Assembly: GCA_035511515.1 (NCBI GenBank)
Contig: DATKFG010000091.1
Coordinates: 1-28,494, forward strand
Direction: 5' to 3'
DNA: 28,494 bases
Source: VBCK01 sp035511515
GTDB lineage: Bacteria > Pseudomonadota > Gammaproteobacteria > Burkholderiales > Burkholderiaceae_F
Position numbers and translations under genes: made by a program. The notes beneath the pieces are model-generated. The model saw only the letters and a list, made by a program, of their open reading frames with translations. It ran no database searches and was not told where the DNA came from. Shown piece after piece: positions 15,039 through 22,880 of the stretch. Numbering within the stretch: position 1 is the stretch's first letter; every line of letters starts with the position of its first letter.

Positions 15039-17321
15039 ATGGCCGCGCGACCCCTATTGGCATTACTGCTCGCCGCTGTTCTGGCCGGTTGCGCGGCGCA
15101 ATACGTGCGTGACTCCGCGCAGGATCAGTTGCGCGCGGGAGATTTCGAGCAGGCATTGAAGACGGTTCAACGTGGCCTGCAGCGCTACCCGGACGATCCC
15201 GACCTGCTGACCGAGCAGCGGGAAATCCGCGAGCAGGCCGGCCACCAACTTGTGTCCGCGGCTGCCTCGGCACGCGCGGGCAGGCACCTGGACGAGGCGC
15301 AGGCGATCCTGCAGCGGCTGCTCGTGCTGGATCCGAGCAACGAGCGGGCCGCACGCCTGCTGGCCGAAATCGACCGCGATCGCCGCCACGCCACTGTAAT
15401 CGTGGAGGCGCAGCAGGATCTGAAAGAAGGCAAGCGGCCGCAGGCGCTCTCGAAGCTGCGCAGCGCGTTGCTGGAAAGCCCGACCGATCCGGAGCTGCTC
15501 GCGCTCGCGCGCGAGGTGCAGGGGCAGGTGCGGCACGAGGAAGCGATCGGGGTCACCCACGTGAAAGAGACGCGGCCGGTCGAGGTCGAATTCCGGGACG
15601 CCAACCTGCGGATGGTGCTGGAGGCCATCTCGCGCGAGACCCAGGTCAATTTCATCGTCGACAAGGATGTCCGGGCGGATTTGAAGGTGACGGTGTTCCT
15701 GAAGGGTGCAACGCTCGAAAACGCGCTCGACCTGATACTCGGCACCAACCAGCTGAACAAGAAAGTGCTGGATGGATCGACCGTGATGGTCTACCCGAAC
15801 ACGGCGGAAAAGAACCGCGAATACCAGGATCTGATCGTCCGCTCCTACTTCCTGGCCAACGCCGACGTCAAACAGACCGCGGCCCTGCTGCGTTCGGTGC
15901 TGAAGATCAAGGAGCCGTTCGTCGACGACAAGCTGAACCTGCTGGTGATCCGTGAGCCGCCCGACATGATCGACTTGGCCGACCGCCTGATCGCCATGTA
16001 CGACCAGCAGGAGCCCGAGGTGATGCTGGAGGTCGAGGTGCTGGAGGTGCGCAGCTCCAAAGTCACGGACCTGGGAATCCTCTACCCGGATACCTTCTCG
16101 CTGACACCGCTTCCTCCGGCCAATGCATCCGGGCTGACGTTGGGCAACGTCAAGGGGTTGGGCTCCAACCGCATCGGCCTGGATATCGCGGGCCTGGTGG
16201 TGAACCTGCGCCGCGAAGTCGATGACGTGAAGATCCTGGCCAACCCCCGGATCCGCGCCAAGAACCACGGCAAGGCCAATATCCTGGTGGGTGACAAGAT
16301 CCCGATCATTTCCAGCTCGGCCGCGCCGACTGCCGGGCTCGTGTCGGAAAACATCCAGTACGTCGACGTCGGCATCAAGCTCGAGTTCGAGCCGTCGGTC
16401 TCGCTGAACGACGAGGTCTCGATCAAGATCAACCTGGAGGCCAGCACGCTGGGCGCGCAGGTCAAAACGAGCTCGGGATCGGTGGCCTATCAGATCGGCA
16501 CCCGCTCGGCCACGACCACGCTGCAGTTGAAAGACGGCGAGATCCAGATCCTGGGCGGCTTGATCCAGAATCAGACCAGCAACAACTCCACCCGCCTTCC
16601 GGGCCTGGGGGATCTACCGGTGGCCGGGCGCCTGTTTTCGTCGGACCTGACCGATCAGGAGCATACCGAGGTCATGATGGCGATCTCGCCGCACGTGATC
16701 CGCAACGTGCGCAGACCCGACGCTGACCTGGCCGAATTCTTCTCGGGTACCGAGGCCGCCGCGCGCCTGGCGCCGATTCGCACCGGCATGAATGCGGGCG
16801 CGCCATCCGAACGTCCGGAGCGCACGCTGGCCGCCCTCGTCCCCGACAAGCCCGGCGAGGCGCCCGTGAAGATCGAGCCGAAAGTCGCCGAGCCGAAAGT
16901 CGCCGAGCCGCAAGTCGAAGTGAGCCTTGCGGCACCACAGGACGTGAAGGTCGGAGACACGTTCGAGATTCCGGTGCAGGTCAAATCGGGATTGTCGCTG
17001 CGCGGGCTGCCGATCGAGATCGAATACGACCGCGCCCGACTCGAGCTGATCGATTGGACCGAAGGTTCGTTCCTGAAAAGCGGCGGCGTGACCACCAGCG
17101 TGAGCCGCACGGCCGATGCCGCCTCCGGACGGATCGGCATCGGCATCCTGCGCAACACAGCCGACGGCGCCACCGGCGAGGGAGTGCTCGCGACGATCAA
17201 GTTCAAGGCCATCGCACCGGGAGCCGCGCAGGTGCGTGTGGCGCGCGTCAATCCACTGGGTATCGACCGCATCATCGAGCCACCGGCGCCTGCGCCGCCG
17301 GTGGCCGTTTCAATCAAGTAG
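15039..17321 (+). CDS. gspD: Lipoprotein secretin (GspD/MshL-like) with N-terminal TPR-like repeats and C-terminal cohesin domain
   Basis: A 760-aa outer-membrane secretin. The N-terminus MAARPLLALLLAAVLAGC has a lipobox with C18 as the lipidated cysteine. Helical TPR-like repeats fill about 25-170. An STN/N0-type domain is at about 181-250 (VEVEFRDANLRMVLEAISRE, VNFIVDKDV), then N-domains, and the secretin core at about 326-560 (VMLEVEVLEV, ILANPRIRAKN, ILVGDKIPI, GGLIQNQTS, HTEVMMAISPHVI). A linker with three AEPKV-like repeats leads to a C-terminal cohesin-like domain at about 627-745 (VGDTFEIPVQVKSG, LRGLPIEIEYDRARLELIDW, GEGVLATIKFKA). The chosen ATG is 10 bases after the preceding stop and gives the lipobox; the longer open frame overlaps the upstream gene. 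Lipidation suggests self-targeting without a pilotin, as known for HxcQ and MshL. The cohesin domain is unusual on a secretin. Confidence 0.88.
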   Translation: MAARPLLALLLAAVLAGCAAQYVRDSAQDQLRAGDFEQALKTVQRGLQRYPDDPDLLTEQREIREQAGHQLVSAAASARAGRHLDEAQAILQRLLVLDPSNERAARLLAEIDRDRRHATVIVEAQQDLKEGKRPQALSKLRSALLESPTDPELLALAREVQGQVRHEEAIGVTHVKETRPVEVEFRDANLRMVLEAISRETQVNFIVDKDVRADLKVTVFLKGATLENALDLILGTNQLNKKVLDGSTVMVYPNTAEKNREYQDLIVRSYFLANADVKQTAALLRSVLKIKEPFVDDKLNLLVIREPPDMIDLADRLIAMYDQQEPEVMLEVEVLEVRSSKVTDLGILYPDTFSLTPLPPANASGLTLGNVKGLGSNRIGLDIAGLVVNLRREVDDVKILANPRIRAKNHGKANILVGDKIPIISSSAAPTAGLVSENIQYVDVGIKLEFEPSVSLNDEVSIKINLEASTLGAQVKTSSGSVAYQIGTRSATTTLQLKDGEIQILGGLIQNQTSNNSTRLPGLGDLPVAGRLFSSDLTDQEHTEVMMAISPHVIRNVRRPDADLAEFFSGTEAAARLAPIRTGMNAGAPSERPERTLAALVPDKPGEAPVKIEPKVAEPKVAEPQVEVSLAAPQDVKVGDTFEIPVQVKSGLSLRGLPIEIEYDRARLELIDWTEGSFLKSGGVTTSVSRTADAASGRIGIGILRNTADGATGEGVLATIKFKAIAPGAAQVRVARVNPLGIDRIIEPPAPAPPVAVSIK
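16875..16919 (+). repeat. Three 15-bp tandem repeats in the secretin linker
   Basis: GAGCCGAAAGTCGCC occurs at 16875-16889 and 16890-16904, and with two changes at 16905-16919. It encodes EPKVA-type units in the linker between the secretin core and the cohesin domain. In-frame, so copy-number change would alter linker length only. Confidence 0.85.
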
Positions 17322-17329
17322 AAACGCCC

Positions 17330-17842
17330 ATGCTCGCTTCGTCGGCGCGATTTGGGAAGGGCAGCGCGGCCGTTGCAAGGGCGTCCGGATTCACGATCAT
17401 CGAGCTGGTCGTGGTGCTGGTCGTGCTCAGCGTACTGGCTCTTTCGGTGCTGCCGGTGGCCGAGCTGAGCGTTCGGCGCGCCAAGGAGCGGGATCTGAAA
17501 GCGGCTCTGGTCGAGATGCGGCAGGCGATCGACGCCTACAAGCACGCCGTGGACGACAAGAAACTCGCCCCTGGGGGACCCCAATCCGGTTACCCCGCCA
17601 ACCTGGGGGTTCTGGTCGAAGGCGCCGCGCCGGCGGATGCCTCGACCGGCAGCCGCGTGTATTTTCTGCGCCGCATCCCGCGCGACCCGTTCGCCCCGGT
17701 GACGGTCGCGCCCGAGAGCACGTGGGGACTGCGCAGCTACGCGTCGCCCCCGGACCGGCCGGCGCCCGGCGCCGACGTCTACGACGTTTACTCGCTCACT
17801 GAAGGCACGGGGCTGAACGGCGTTCCGTACCGGCAATGGTAA
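17330..17842 (+). CDS. Type II secretion pseudopilin (GspG/H-like)
   Basis: A 170-aa pseudopilin. After a 20-residue leader ending in ARASG comes the prepilin peptidase site G|FTIIE, with Phe at +1 and Glu at +5 (E25), and the usual hydrophobic helix (LVVVLVVLSVLALSVLPVAE). The soluble part includes AALVEMRQAIDAYKHAVDD and YFLRRIPRDPF, which match GspG-type pseudopilins, and ends in DVYSLTEGTGLNGVPYRQW. It starts 8 bases after the secretin stop. No prepilin peptidase is encoded in the window, so processing must depend on a PilD/GspO enzyme elsewhere. Together with the next two genes it would form the periplasmic pseudopilus. Confidence 0.82.
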   Translation: MLASSARFGKGSAAVARASGFTIIELVVVLVVLSVLALSVLPVAELSVRRAKERDLKAALVEMRQAIDAYKHAVDDKKLAPGGPQSGYPANLGVLVEGAAPADASTGSRVYFLRRIPRDPFAPVTVAPESTWGLRSYASPPDRPAPGADVYDVYSLTEGTGLNGVPYRQW

Positions 17843-17858
17843 AAACCCAGGCGCTCCG

Positions 17859-18242
17859 ATGCGGCGCGGCTTCACGCTGATCGAACTGATGGTCGTGATG
17901 GCGGTCATCGCGCTGCTGGTGACGATCGTGGCCCCCAGATACCTGACCCAGACCGATCGGGCCAGGGAGGCGGTGCTGCGCAACAACCTGAAGGAGACGC
18001 GCGATGCGATCGACAAGTTCTATACCGACCATGGCCGCTATCCGCAGAGCCTGAAGGAATTGGTCGACACGCGCTACCTGAAGATGCTGCCGGTCGATCC
18101 GATCAACGGCAGCAACGATCGATGGACGCTGGCCGGATCGCCCAGTGGCGGCGCGGCCTCCGCGCAGCCGTCCGGCATCCATGACCTGCACAGTTCGGCC
18201 GCCGGCAGGGGGCTGGACGGCTCGACGTTCGATTCCTGGTGA
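17859..18242 (+). CDS. gspG: Major-type pseudopilin GspG-like
   Basis: A 127-aa pseudopilin with a very short leader, MRRG|FTLIELMVVMAVIALLV, Glu at +5, and a classic GspG body: NNLKETRDAIDKFYTDHGRY, then PQSLKELVDTRYLKMLPVDP. The C-terminal part is rich in Ser/Gly and ends FDSW. It follows the first pseudopilin by 16 bases and its stop overlaps the next start (TGATG). Length and sequence are closest to the major pseudopilin that builds the T2SS piston, so of the three pseudopilins here this is the likeliest main subunit. Confidence 0.85.
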   Translation: MRRGFTLIELMVVMAVIALLVTIVAPRYLTQTDRAREAVLRNNLKETRDAIDKFYTDHGRYPQSLKELVDTRYLKMLPVDPINGSNDRWTLAGSPSGGAASAQPSGIHDLHSSAAGRGLDGSTFDSW

Positions 18243-18733
18243 TGAATCCGCCCCGACAACCCCGGCGGGGATTCGTCTACGTGGCGATGCTGTTCGCCCT
18301 GGCGATCTTCGGGCTGGGTCTGGCCAAGCTCGGGCAATGGACCTCGGAGCAGGAGCGTCGCGATCGCGAAGCGGAGCTGCTGCGCACGGGTGAACAGGTG
18401 ATCGCCGCGATCCGGCAGTACTACATCCGCTCCCCGGGCACGGCCCAGCGATTTCCCAAGACCTTCGCGGACCTGACGGAGGACACGCGCTATATCGGAA
18501 CGGTGCGGTATCTGCGCGCGGCGCCGCTCGATCCGATCACCCTGTCGTCCCAGTGGGGCTACGTGCGCACGGCCGACGGAGGCTTCTCGGGGATCTTTTC
18601 GCTCAGCAACGCCGTTCCGCTGACACAGCGCCCCATCGAGGTGGCCCGAACCCTGCTGCCCGTGGCGGGCCGCTATTCGCAGTGGCGGTTCGCGTACGAC
18701 CCCGCCACCGAACCGACTGCGGCGCAGCGCTAG
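18242..18733 (+). CDS. Pseudopilin-like protein lacking the conserved Glu5
   Basis: A 163-aa protein with a type IV pilin-like N-terminus, PRRG|FVYVAMLFALAIFGLG: a basic leader of ten residues, Gly before a Phe, then a hydrophobic helix. Position +5 is Ala instead of the Glu found in nearly all pilins. The body has a helix (EQERRDREAELLRTGEQVIA), then TFADLTEDTRY and APLDPITL, recalling GspG-like patterns. Loss of Glu5 is known for the tip pseudopilin GspK, but this protein is much shorter than GspK. It may sit at the tip of the pseudopilus. The ATG at 18242 is preferred over a GTG three bases earlier. It overlaps the previous gene by one base. Confidence 0.75.
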   Translation: MNPPRQPRRGFVYVAMLFALAIFGLGLAKLGQWTSEQERRDREAELLRTGEQVIAAIRQYYIRSPGTAQRFPKTFADLTEDTRYIGTVRYLRAAPLDPITLSSQWGYVRTADGGFSGIFSLSNAVPLTQRPIEVARTLLPVAGRYSQWRFAYDPATEPTAAQR

Positions 18734-18746
18734 GGGGAAGCGTCCA

Positions 18747-19940
18747 ATGCGGTACCTGCTTCGTCTGTTCGATCCCGCCACCGGCAGGGTGCGGGAGCTG
18801 GCCGCGGAGGCGGCCGATGAAGCGAGCGCGCGCGCATCGTCGGCCGCGAGCGGCGAGGTCGTTGTCGCACTGCGCCCGCAGGGCGGCGCGATGCGCTGGC
18901 TGGGCCGGGCGCGCTCGAGCCGGTTCGACATCGGCTTGCTGTGCACGGAGCTGGCGCGCCTGCTGCGCGCCGGCCTGACGCTGCCCGAGGCGATGGAAAC
19001 GCAGTTCGGACGCGTGCAAGGCCCGGCCCGCGCCGTCTATGCGAATCTTCAGGCGCGCCTGCTCGAAGGCAAGCGCCTGTCGGAAGCCATGCGGCTGGCC
19101 GACGTGTTCCCGCCCGTGCTGATCGCCGCCGTGAGTGCGAGCGAACGTTCCGGCCGGGTGCCCGAAGCGCTGGAAGAGTTCGCGCGATACGACGCCTCGT
19201 TGCGCGAGCTGCGCCGCAAGATGATCAACGCGGCCATTTACCCCAGCCTCGTGGTCGGGTTCGGATTTCTCGTGTCGCTGTTCCTGCTCGGTTACGTGGT
19301 GCCGCGTTTTGCGCAGATCTTTTCCGAGCGGGTCGCACAGACCAGTTCCGCGACCGGGCTGCTGATCCGGCTGGGGCAGGCGATCAATTCGCACCCGTGG
19401 AGTGTTGCCGCGAGCCTGCTGGCCACGGTCGCGTCGGCCGTGATGCTGGCTGCCAATGGGCGGGTGCGCTCCGAACTGGTCGCGCTGGTTGCGGGGGTGG
19501 GGCCGGTCCGACGCTGGCTGCACACATTGCAGCTGGCGCGCATCACGCACGCGATGGCGATGCTGCTGAAGAACGGCTTTCCGATGCCGGAGGCGATGGG
19601 CCTGGCATCGGCGCTGGCGTTGCGGCCCGATTTGATGCGCTCGATGAGACTGGCGACCGAGGCCATCGAAGCGGGGCAGTCGACCAGCCTCGCCTGGGGC
19701 CGTGGCGGCCTGGCGGACGGGTACGCAACCCGCATCCTGCAGGCTGGAGAACGTACCGGCAACCTGGCCGCCTGCTTCGACACGCTGGCACAGACCTACC
19801 GCCTCGACGTGGAAACCGCGCTCGAACGGGCCAGCCGCATCATCGAGCCGGTGCTGCTGATCGCCGTAGCCGCCCTGATCGGGGTGATCGTGGTGCTGAT
19901 GTACATGCCGATTTTCGATCTGGCCTCCGCGGTGGGATGA
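18747..19940 (+). CDS. gspF: Type II secretion inner-membrane platform protein GspF
   Basis: A 397-aa polytopic membrane protein of the GspF/PilC family. Two repeated cytoplasmic helical domains are each followed by membrane helices: the first has LCTELARLLRAGLTLPEAME and SASERSGRVPEALEEFARY before the helix at about 160-185; the second has ITHAMAMLLKNGFPMPEAMG and LQAGERTGNLAACFDTLAQT before the last helix at about 365-390 (PVLLIAVAALIGVIVVLMYM). A middle helix lies near 214-232. A purine-rich AGGGGGAAG site precedes the ATG. GspF binds GspE and the pilin base in the inner membrane. Normal length, next to gspE as in most T2SS and type IV pilus clusters. Confidence 0.93.
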   Translation: MRYLLRLFDPATGRVRELAAEAADEASARASSAASGEVVVALRPQGGAMRWLGRARSSRFDIGLLCTELARLLRAGLTLPEAMETQFGRVQGPARAVYANLQARLLEGKRLSEAMRLADVFPPVLIAAVSASERSGRVPEALEEFARYDASLRELRRKMINAAIYPSLVVGFGFLVSLFLLGYVVPRFAQIFSERVAQTSSATGLLIRLGQAINSHPWSVAASLLATVASAVMLAANGRVRSELVALVAGVGPVRRWLHTLQLARITHAMAMLLKNGFPMPEAMGLASALALRPDLMRSMRLATEAIEAGQSTSLAWGRGGLADGYATRILQAGERTGNLAACFDTLAQTYRLDVETALERASRIIEPVLLIAVAALIGVIVVLMYMPIFDLASAVG

Positions 19941-19946
19941 GACGGG

Positions 19947-21644
19947 ATGGCAGCGGCCGCCTCGGATCCAGACCTGGCCAGGAGCCTGCAGCGGGTGCGC
20001 ACGCAGGCTCGTTCCATCAGCTTGCTGGACGCGCTGGCCCAGGAGATGCAGTGCAGTGCGGCACAGGTGGCGCAACGCGTCGGCCGCGAGCTGGGCATCG
20101 ATCTGGATTCGTCGCCGCCCTGGACCGAGGCCGTTGCGATGCCCGAGGTGCTGCCGATCGCCGAGTGCCGCCGCATCTGGGCCTGCCCGGTGCGCAGCGG
20201 CAGCGCGCAAGCCGTGTTCATCGACGACCCCTGGATGGTTGAGCACGTGCAGCGCCTGGCCGAGGCAACGGGCGGCCTGCCCCGCCTGGTGTGGGCCAGG
20301 CGCGAGCGGATCCGAAGCCTGATCGATGCGCTGGCGAACGGGCCCGCGCGCGCTGGCGTCCTGGACGCGGCGACAGGGGCCAGCGGCGCCGACGGCGCGC
20401 GCGAATCGACCTCGCAAGGCACGCGCGCGCGCGCGATCTCGGTCGAATCGATGGAGCAGGCCACCAGCAGCGTTGTGCGCTTCGTCGACGAGCGGATCCT
20501 GGATGCCTGGAAAGCCGGCGCCAGCGACATTCATTTCGAGACCACCCGCGAAGGTCTGCACGTGAAGTACCGGCTGGACGGCGTGCTGATCGATGCGCCT
20601 TCGATGGGCGGGCGCCAGGGGGCCGAGGAATCGATCAACCGGATCAAGGTGCTGGCGCAGCTGGACATCTCGGAGACGCGGGTGCCGCAGGACGGGCGCT
20701 TCCGTGCGTCGCTGCTGGGGCGCGAGATGGACTTCCGGGTGTCGATCATGCCCAGCGTGTTCGGAGAAGATGCCGTCATCCGTCTGCTGGACAAGGCGCA
20801 GTTGCGCGGCGGCGATGATCGGATCGACCTGCGTCGCCTCGGCTTCGACGAGCAGAGCCTGCAGCGGATCCGCACGCTGGCCCTGGAAGCGCACGGCATG
20901 CTGCTGGTGACGGGCCCCACCGGCAGCGGCAAGACGACCACGCTGTACGCGGTGCTGAGCGAACTGAATCGCGGCGATGAAAAGATCGTCACGATCGAGG
21001 ACCCGGTCGAATACGAGCTGCCGGGCGTGCTGCAGATTCCGGTCAACGAAAAAAAGGGGCTGACCTTCGCGCGCGGCCTGCGCTCGATCCTGCGGCACGA
21101 TCCGGACAAGATCCTGGTGGGCGAGATCCGCGACCCGGAAACGGCGGAGATCGCGGTGCAGGCTGCCCTGACCGGTCACCTGGTCTTCACCACGGTGCAC
21201 GCCAACAACGTGTATGACGTGGTGGGGCGCTTTCTTCACATGGATGTGGACCTGTACGGGTTCGTCTCGGCGTTGAACGGCATCGTGGCCCAGAGGCTGA
21301 TCCGCTTGACCTGTACCCGATGCGCGCAGGACCTTTCGGAGGCACAGGCGGCCTCTGTCCTGCAGATGGCCGGTCTGGACCCCGCGCAGGCGCGGCTCAG
21401 GCAAGGGAGCGGCTGTGCGCATTGCCGCGGCACCGGCTACAGCGGCCGCACCGCCGTGGCCGAGGTGGTTCCGGTCGACCACACGCTGCGCGAACTGATC
21501 GTCCAGAAGGCGCCGGGCCGCCAGCTTCGCGAATACGTGGTGAGCCTCGGCATCACGCCCCTTCGGGTTTCCGCGCTGAAGCTGGTGCAGCAGGGCCGGA
21601 CCACGCTCGAGGAGGTGCGCCGTGTGGTGGGCTCCAACGACTGA
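19947..21644 (+). CDS. gspE: Type II secretion ATPase GspE
   Basis: A 565-aa hexameric traffic ATPase of the GspE/PilB family that drives pseudopilus assembly. The N-terminal region (about 1-150) is a GspE-type N domain. The catalytic part has ASDIHFETTREGLHVKYRLD, the Walker A motif GPTGSGKTT at 323-331 (K329), the Asp box TIEDPVEYELPGVLQ, the Walker B region ILVGEIRDPETAEIAVQAAL with E393, and the His box LVFTTVHANN. A zinc-binding pair of CxxC motifs is at C456/C459 and C490/C493, as in GspE and PilB. It starts 6 bases after gspF. All key residues are present, so it should be active. Confidence 0.95.
   Translation: MAAAASDPDLARSLQRVRTQARSISLLDALAQEMQCSAAQVAQRVGRELGIDLDSSPPWTEAVAMPEVLPIAECRRIWACPVRSGSAQAVFIDDPWMVEHVQRLAEATGGLPRLVWARRERIRSLIDALANGPARAGVLDAATGASGADGARESTSQGTRARAISVESMEQATSSVVRFVDERILDAWKAGASDIHFETTREGLHVKYRLDGVLIDAPSMGGRQGAEESINRIKVLAQLDISETRVPQDGRFRASLLGREMDFRVSIMPSVFGEDAVIRLLDKAQLRGGDDRIDLRRLGFDEQSLQRIRTLALEAHGMLLVTGPTGSGKTTTLYAVLSELNRGDEKIVTIEDPVEYELPGVLQIPVNEKKGLTFARGLRSILRHDPDKILVGEIRDPETAEIAVQAALTGHLVFTTVHANNVYDVVGRFLHMDVDLYGFVSALNGIVAQRLIRLTCTRCAQDLSEAQAASVLQMAGLDPAQARLRQGSGCAHCRGTGYSGRTAVAEVVPVDHTLRELIVQKAPGRQLREYVVSLGITPLRVSALKLVQQGRTTLEEVRRVVGSND
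21611..21615 (+). promoter_or_regulatory. Shine-Dalgarno inside gspE deciding the GTG start of the next gene
   Basis: GGAGG inside the gspE 3' end lies 6 bases before GTG at 21622, supporting a 23-base overlap between the two genes. Confidence 0.5.
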
Positions 21645-22350
21645 GTTCTTCGCCTACCTGGATCGCGGCTCGGCCCGGCTGCGCAGCGGCGCCGGCTTTC
21701 GACCGGCGGCACAGGCCCGCGACCTGGGCCGAATCGCGCGCGGGCAGCTGCCGCAAGCGCTGCGCGAAGCCAGCGCCAAGGCCGGGACCGCGCAACGACG
21801 GCTGCACGTACTGCTCGGTTCGTCGCTGTGCCGCTTCACGCTGCTGGAAAATACCGGCCGCCTGAACAGCGACGCCGAGGTACTCGCGCTGGCCGCCGTC
21901 GCGCTCAAGGACCGCCTGGGCCTGGAGCCCTCGGAGTGGATCGGCGCGGTCGACCGCCATTGGGACCAGTCGGCGCTGGTGTGCGCGGTCCGGGCGCAAC
22001 TGCTCGAGGAACTGCGCGCGGCCGCGTCCTTCGAGGGGTGCCGCCTGGCGTCGGTGCGCCCCTGGATCGGCGAGTTCCTGCGGGTCCGGGGCGGCCAGGC
22101 TCGCAAACTGCGGTCACTCGGCGTGATCGAGCCCGACGCCGCGTCCCTGTTGTCCGGGCAGGCCGGTGCAACGTTGATTCAGACCATCCCGTGCAGCGAG
22201 GGTGCCGATCCGCTCGATGCGATCCGATACCTGATCGGAGGCGCCGGCGGGTCCGCCGCGGCTTTGCCGGTGGTTCGTTTCGAGGCAGGCGCCGGCCCCG
22301 CGCGCCGGGATTTCGTCGATTGCGCGACCGCGATCCAGAGCCTCGCTTGA
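21622..22350 (+). CDS. PilM/GspL-cytoplasmic-domain-like protein
   Basis: A 242-aa protein with no membrane helix or signal peptide. RLHVLLGSSLCRFTLLENTG near residue 63 resembles the first phosphate-loop strand pair of actin-like PilM/GspL proteins; further alternating hydrophobic segments fit such a fold, but no strong motif is present. In T2SS the cytoplasmic part of GspL recruits GspE to the membrane; in type IV pilus and MSHA systems this part is a separate protein (PilM/MshI). It overlaps the gspE end and its stop overlaps the next start (TTGA), so translation is probably coupled. The assignment rests mainly on position between GspE and a PilN-like gene. Confidence 0.55.
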   Translation: MWWAPTTEFFAYLDRGSARLRSGAGFRPAAQARDLGRIARGQLPQALREASAKAGTAQRRLHVLLGSSLCRFTLLENTGRLNSDAEVLALAAVALKDRLGLEPSEWIGAVDRHWDQSALVCAVRAQLLEELRAAASFEGCRLASVRPWIGEFLRVRGGQARKLRSLGVIEPDAASLLSGQAGATLIQTIPCSEGADPLDAIRYLIGGAGGSAAALPVVRFEAGAGPARRDFVDCATAIQSLA

Positions 22351-22850
22351 AGCAGTTCGAGATCGACTTTGTCAGCCGCCCGAACTGGCGGTGGCTGGGC
22401 CCTGCCTTCCTCGCCGCGAGCGCCTTCGCGCTGGTGTTGTCGTGGAATCACTTTGTCGAGCGGCGCGACCAGGCGCGCGCCAGGCTGGCCGAGCAGCGCG
22501 AAGCGATGGAAGCGGCGTTGCGGCCATCGGCGCCGAGCGCCGAGCAATTGCATCGCCGCGAGCAGCAGGCCCAGGAACGCGCAGCGCTCGCGTATCCGTG
22601 GAAACGCGTGTTCGATGCGCTCGAGGCCGCGGGCGGGACGGACGTGAAGGTGGTGAGCTTCAGTCACGACGGAGCCACCGGCAGGACTCGTGTCGTGTTG
22701 GAGGCGCCCGGCTACAACTCGATCGACGCGGCGCTGACGCGGATGAAGAAGGCTTCGCCCGCGAACGCCCATTGGAGTATCGAGTCGGTCTCGCGCGAGC
22801 AGCCGGGCGCCGCAAGCGCGGTCAGGGCGGTCATCGTCGGCAGCTGGTGA
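22347..22850 (+). CDS. PilN-like inner-membrane assembly protein
   Basis: A 167-aa bitopic protein: a cytoplasmic N-terminus (KQFEIDFVSRPNWRW), one membrane helix at about 15-34, a charged coiled-coil at about 36-75 (RARLAEQREAMEAAL), and a small periplasmic domain (VKVVSFSHDGATGRTRVVLE, SIDAALTRMKKAS). This layout matches PilN and the periplasmic half of GspL. With the PilM-like gene before it and the PilO-like and PilP-like genes at the other end of the cluster, it completes a PilMNOP-type alignment complex. The only sensible start is TTG at 22347, overlapping the previous stop (TTGA). It is the last gene of the cluster; the next gene converges 30 bases away. Confidence 0.68.
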   Translation: MKQFEIDFVSRPNWRWLGPAFLAASAFALVLSWNHFVERRDQARARLAEQREAMEAALRPSAPSAEQLHRREQQAQERAALAYPWKRVFDALEAAGGTDVKVVSFSHDGATGRTRVVLEAPGYNSIDAALTRMKKASPANAHWSIESVSREQPGAASAVRAVIVGSW

Positions 22851-22880
22851 CCAGGAAGACCCATCCCGACCGCCGCAAAA

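Noticed and set aside
18603..21482. Minus-strand open frame of 959 codons opposite gspF and gspE
   Set aside because: It is antisense to two clearly recognisable genes, has Arg/Gln/His-rich low-complexity translation, and reflects high-GC codon bias, not coding.
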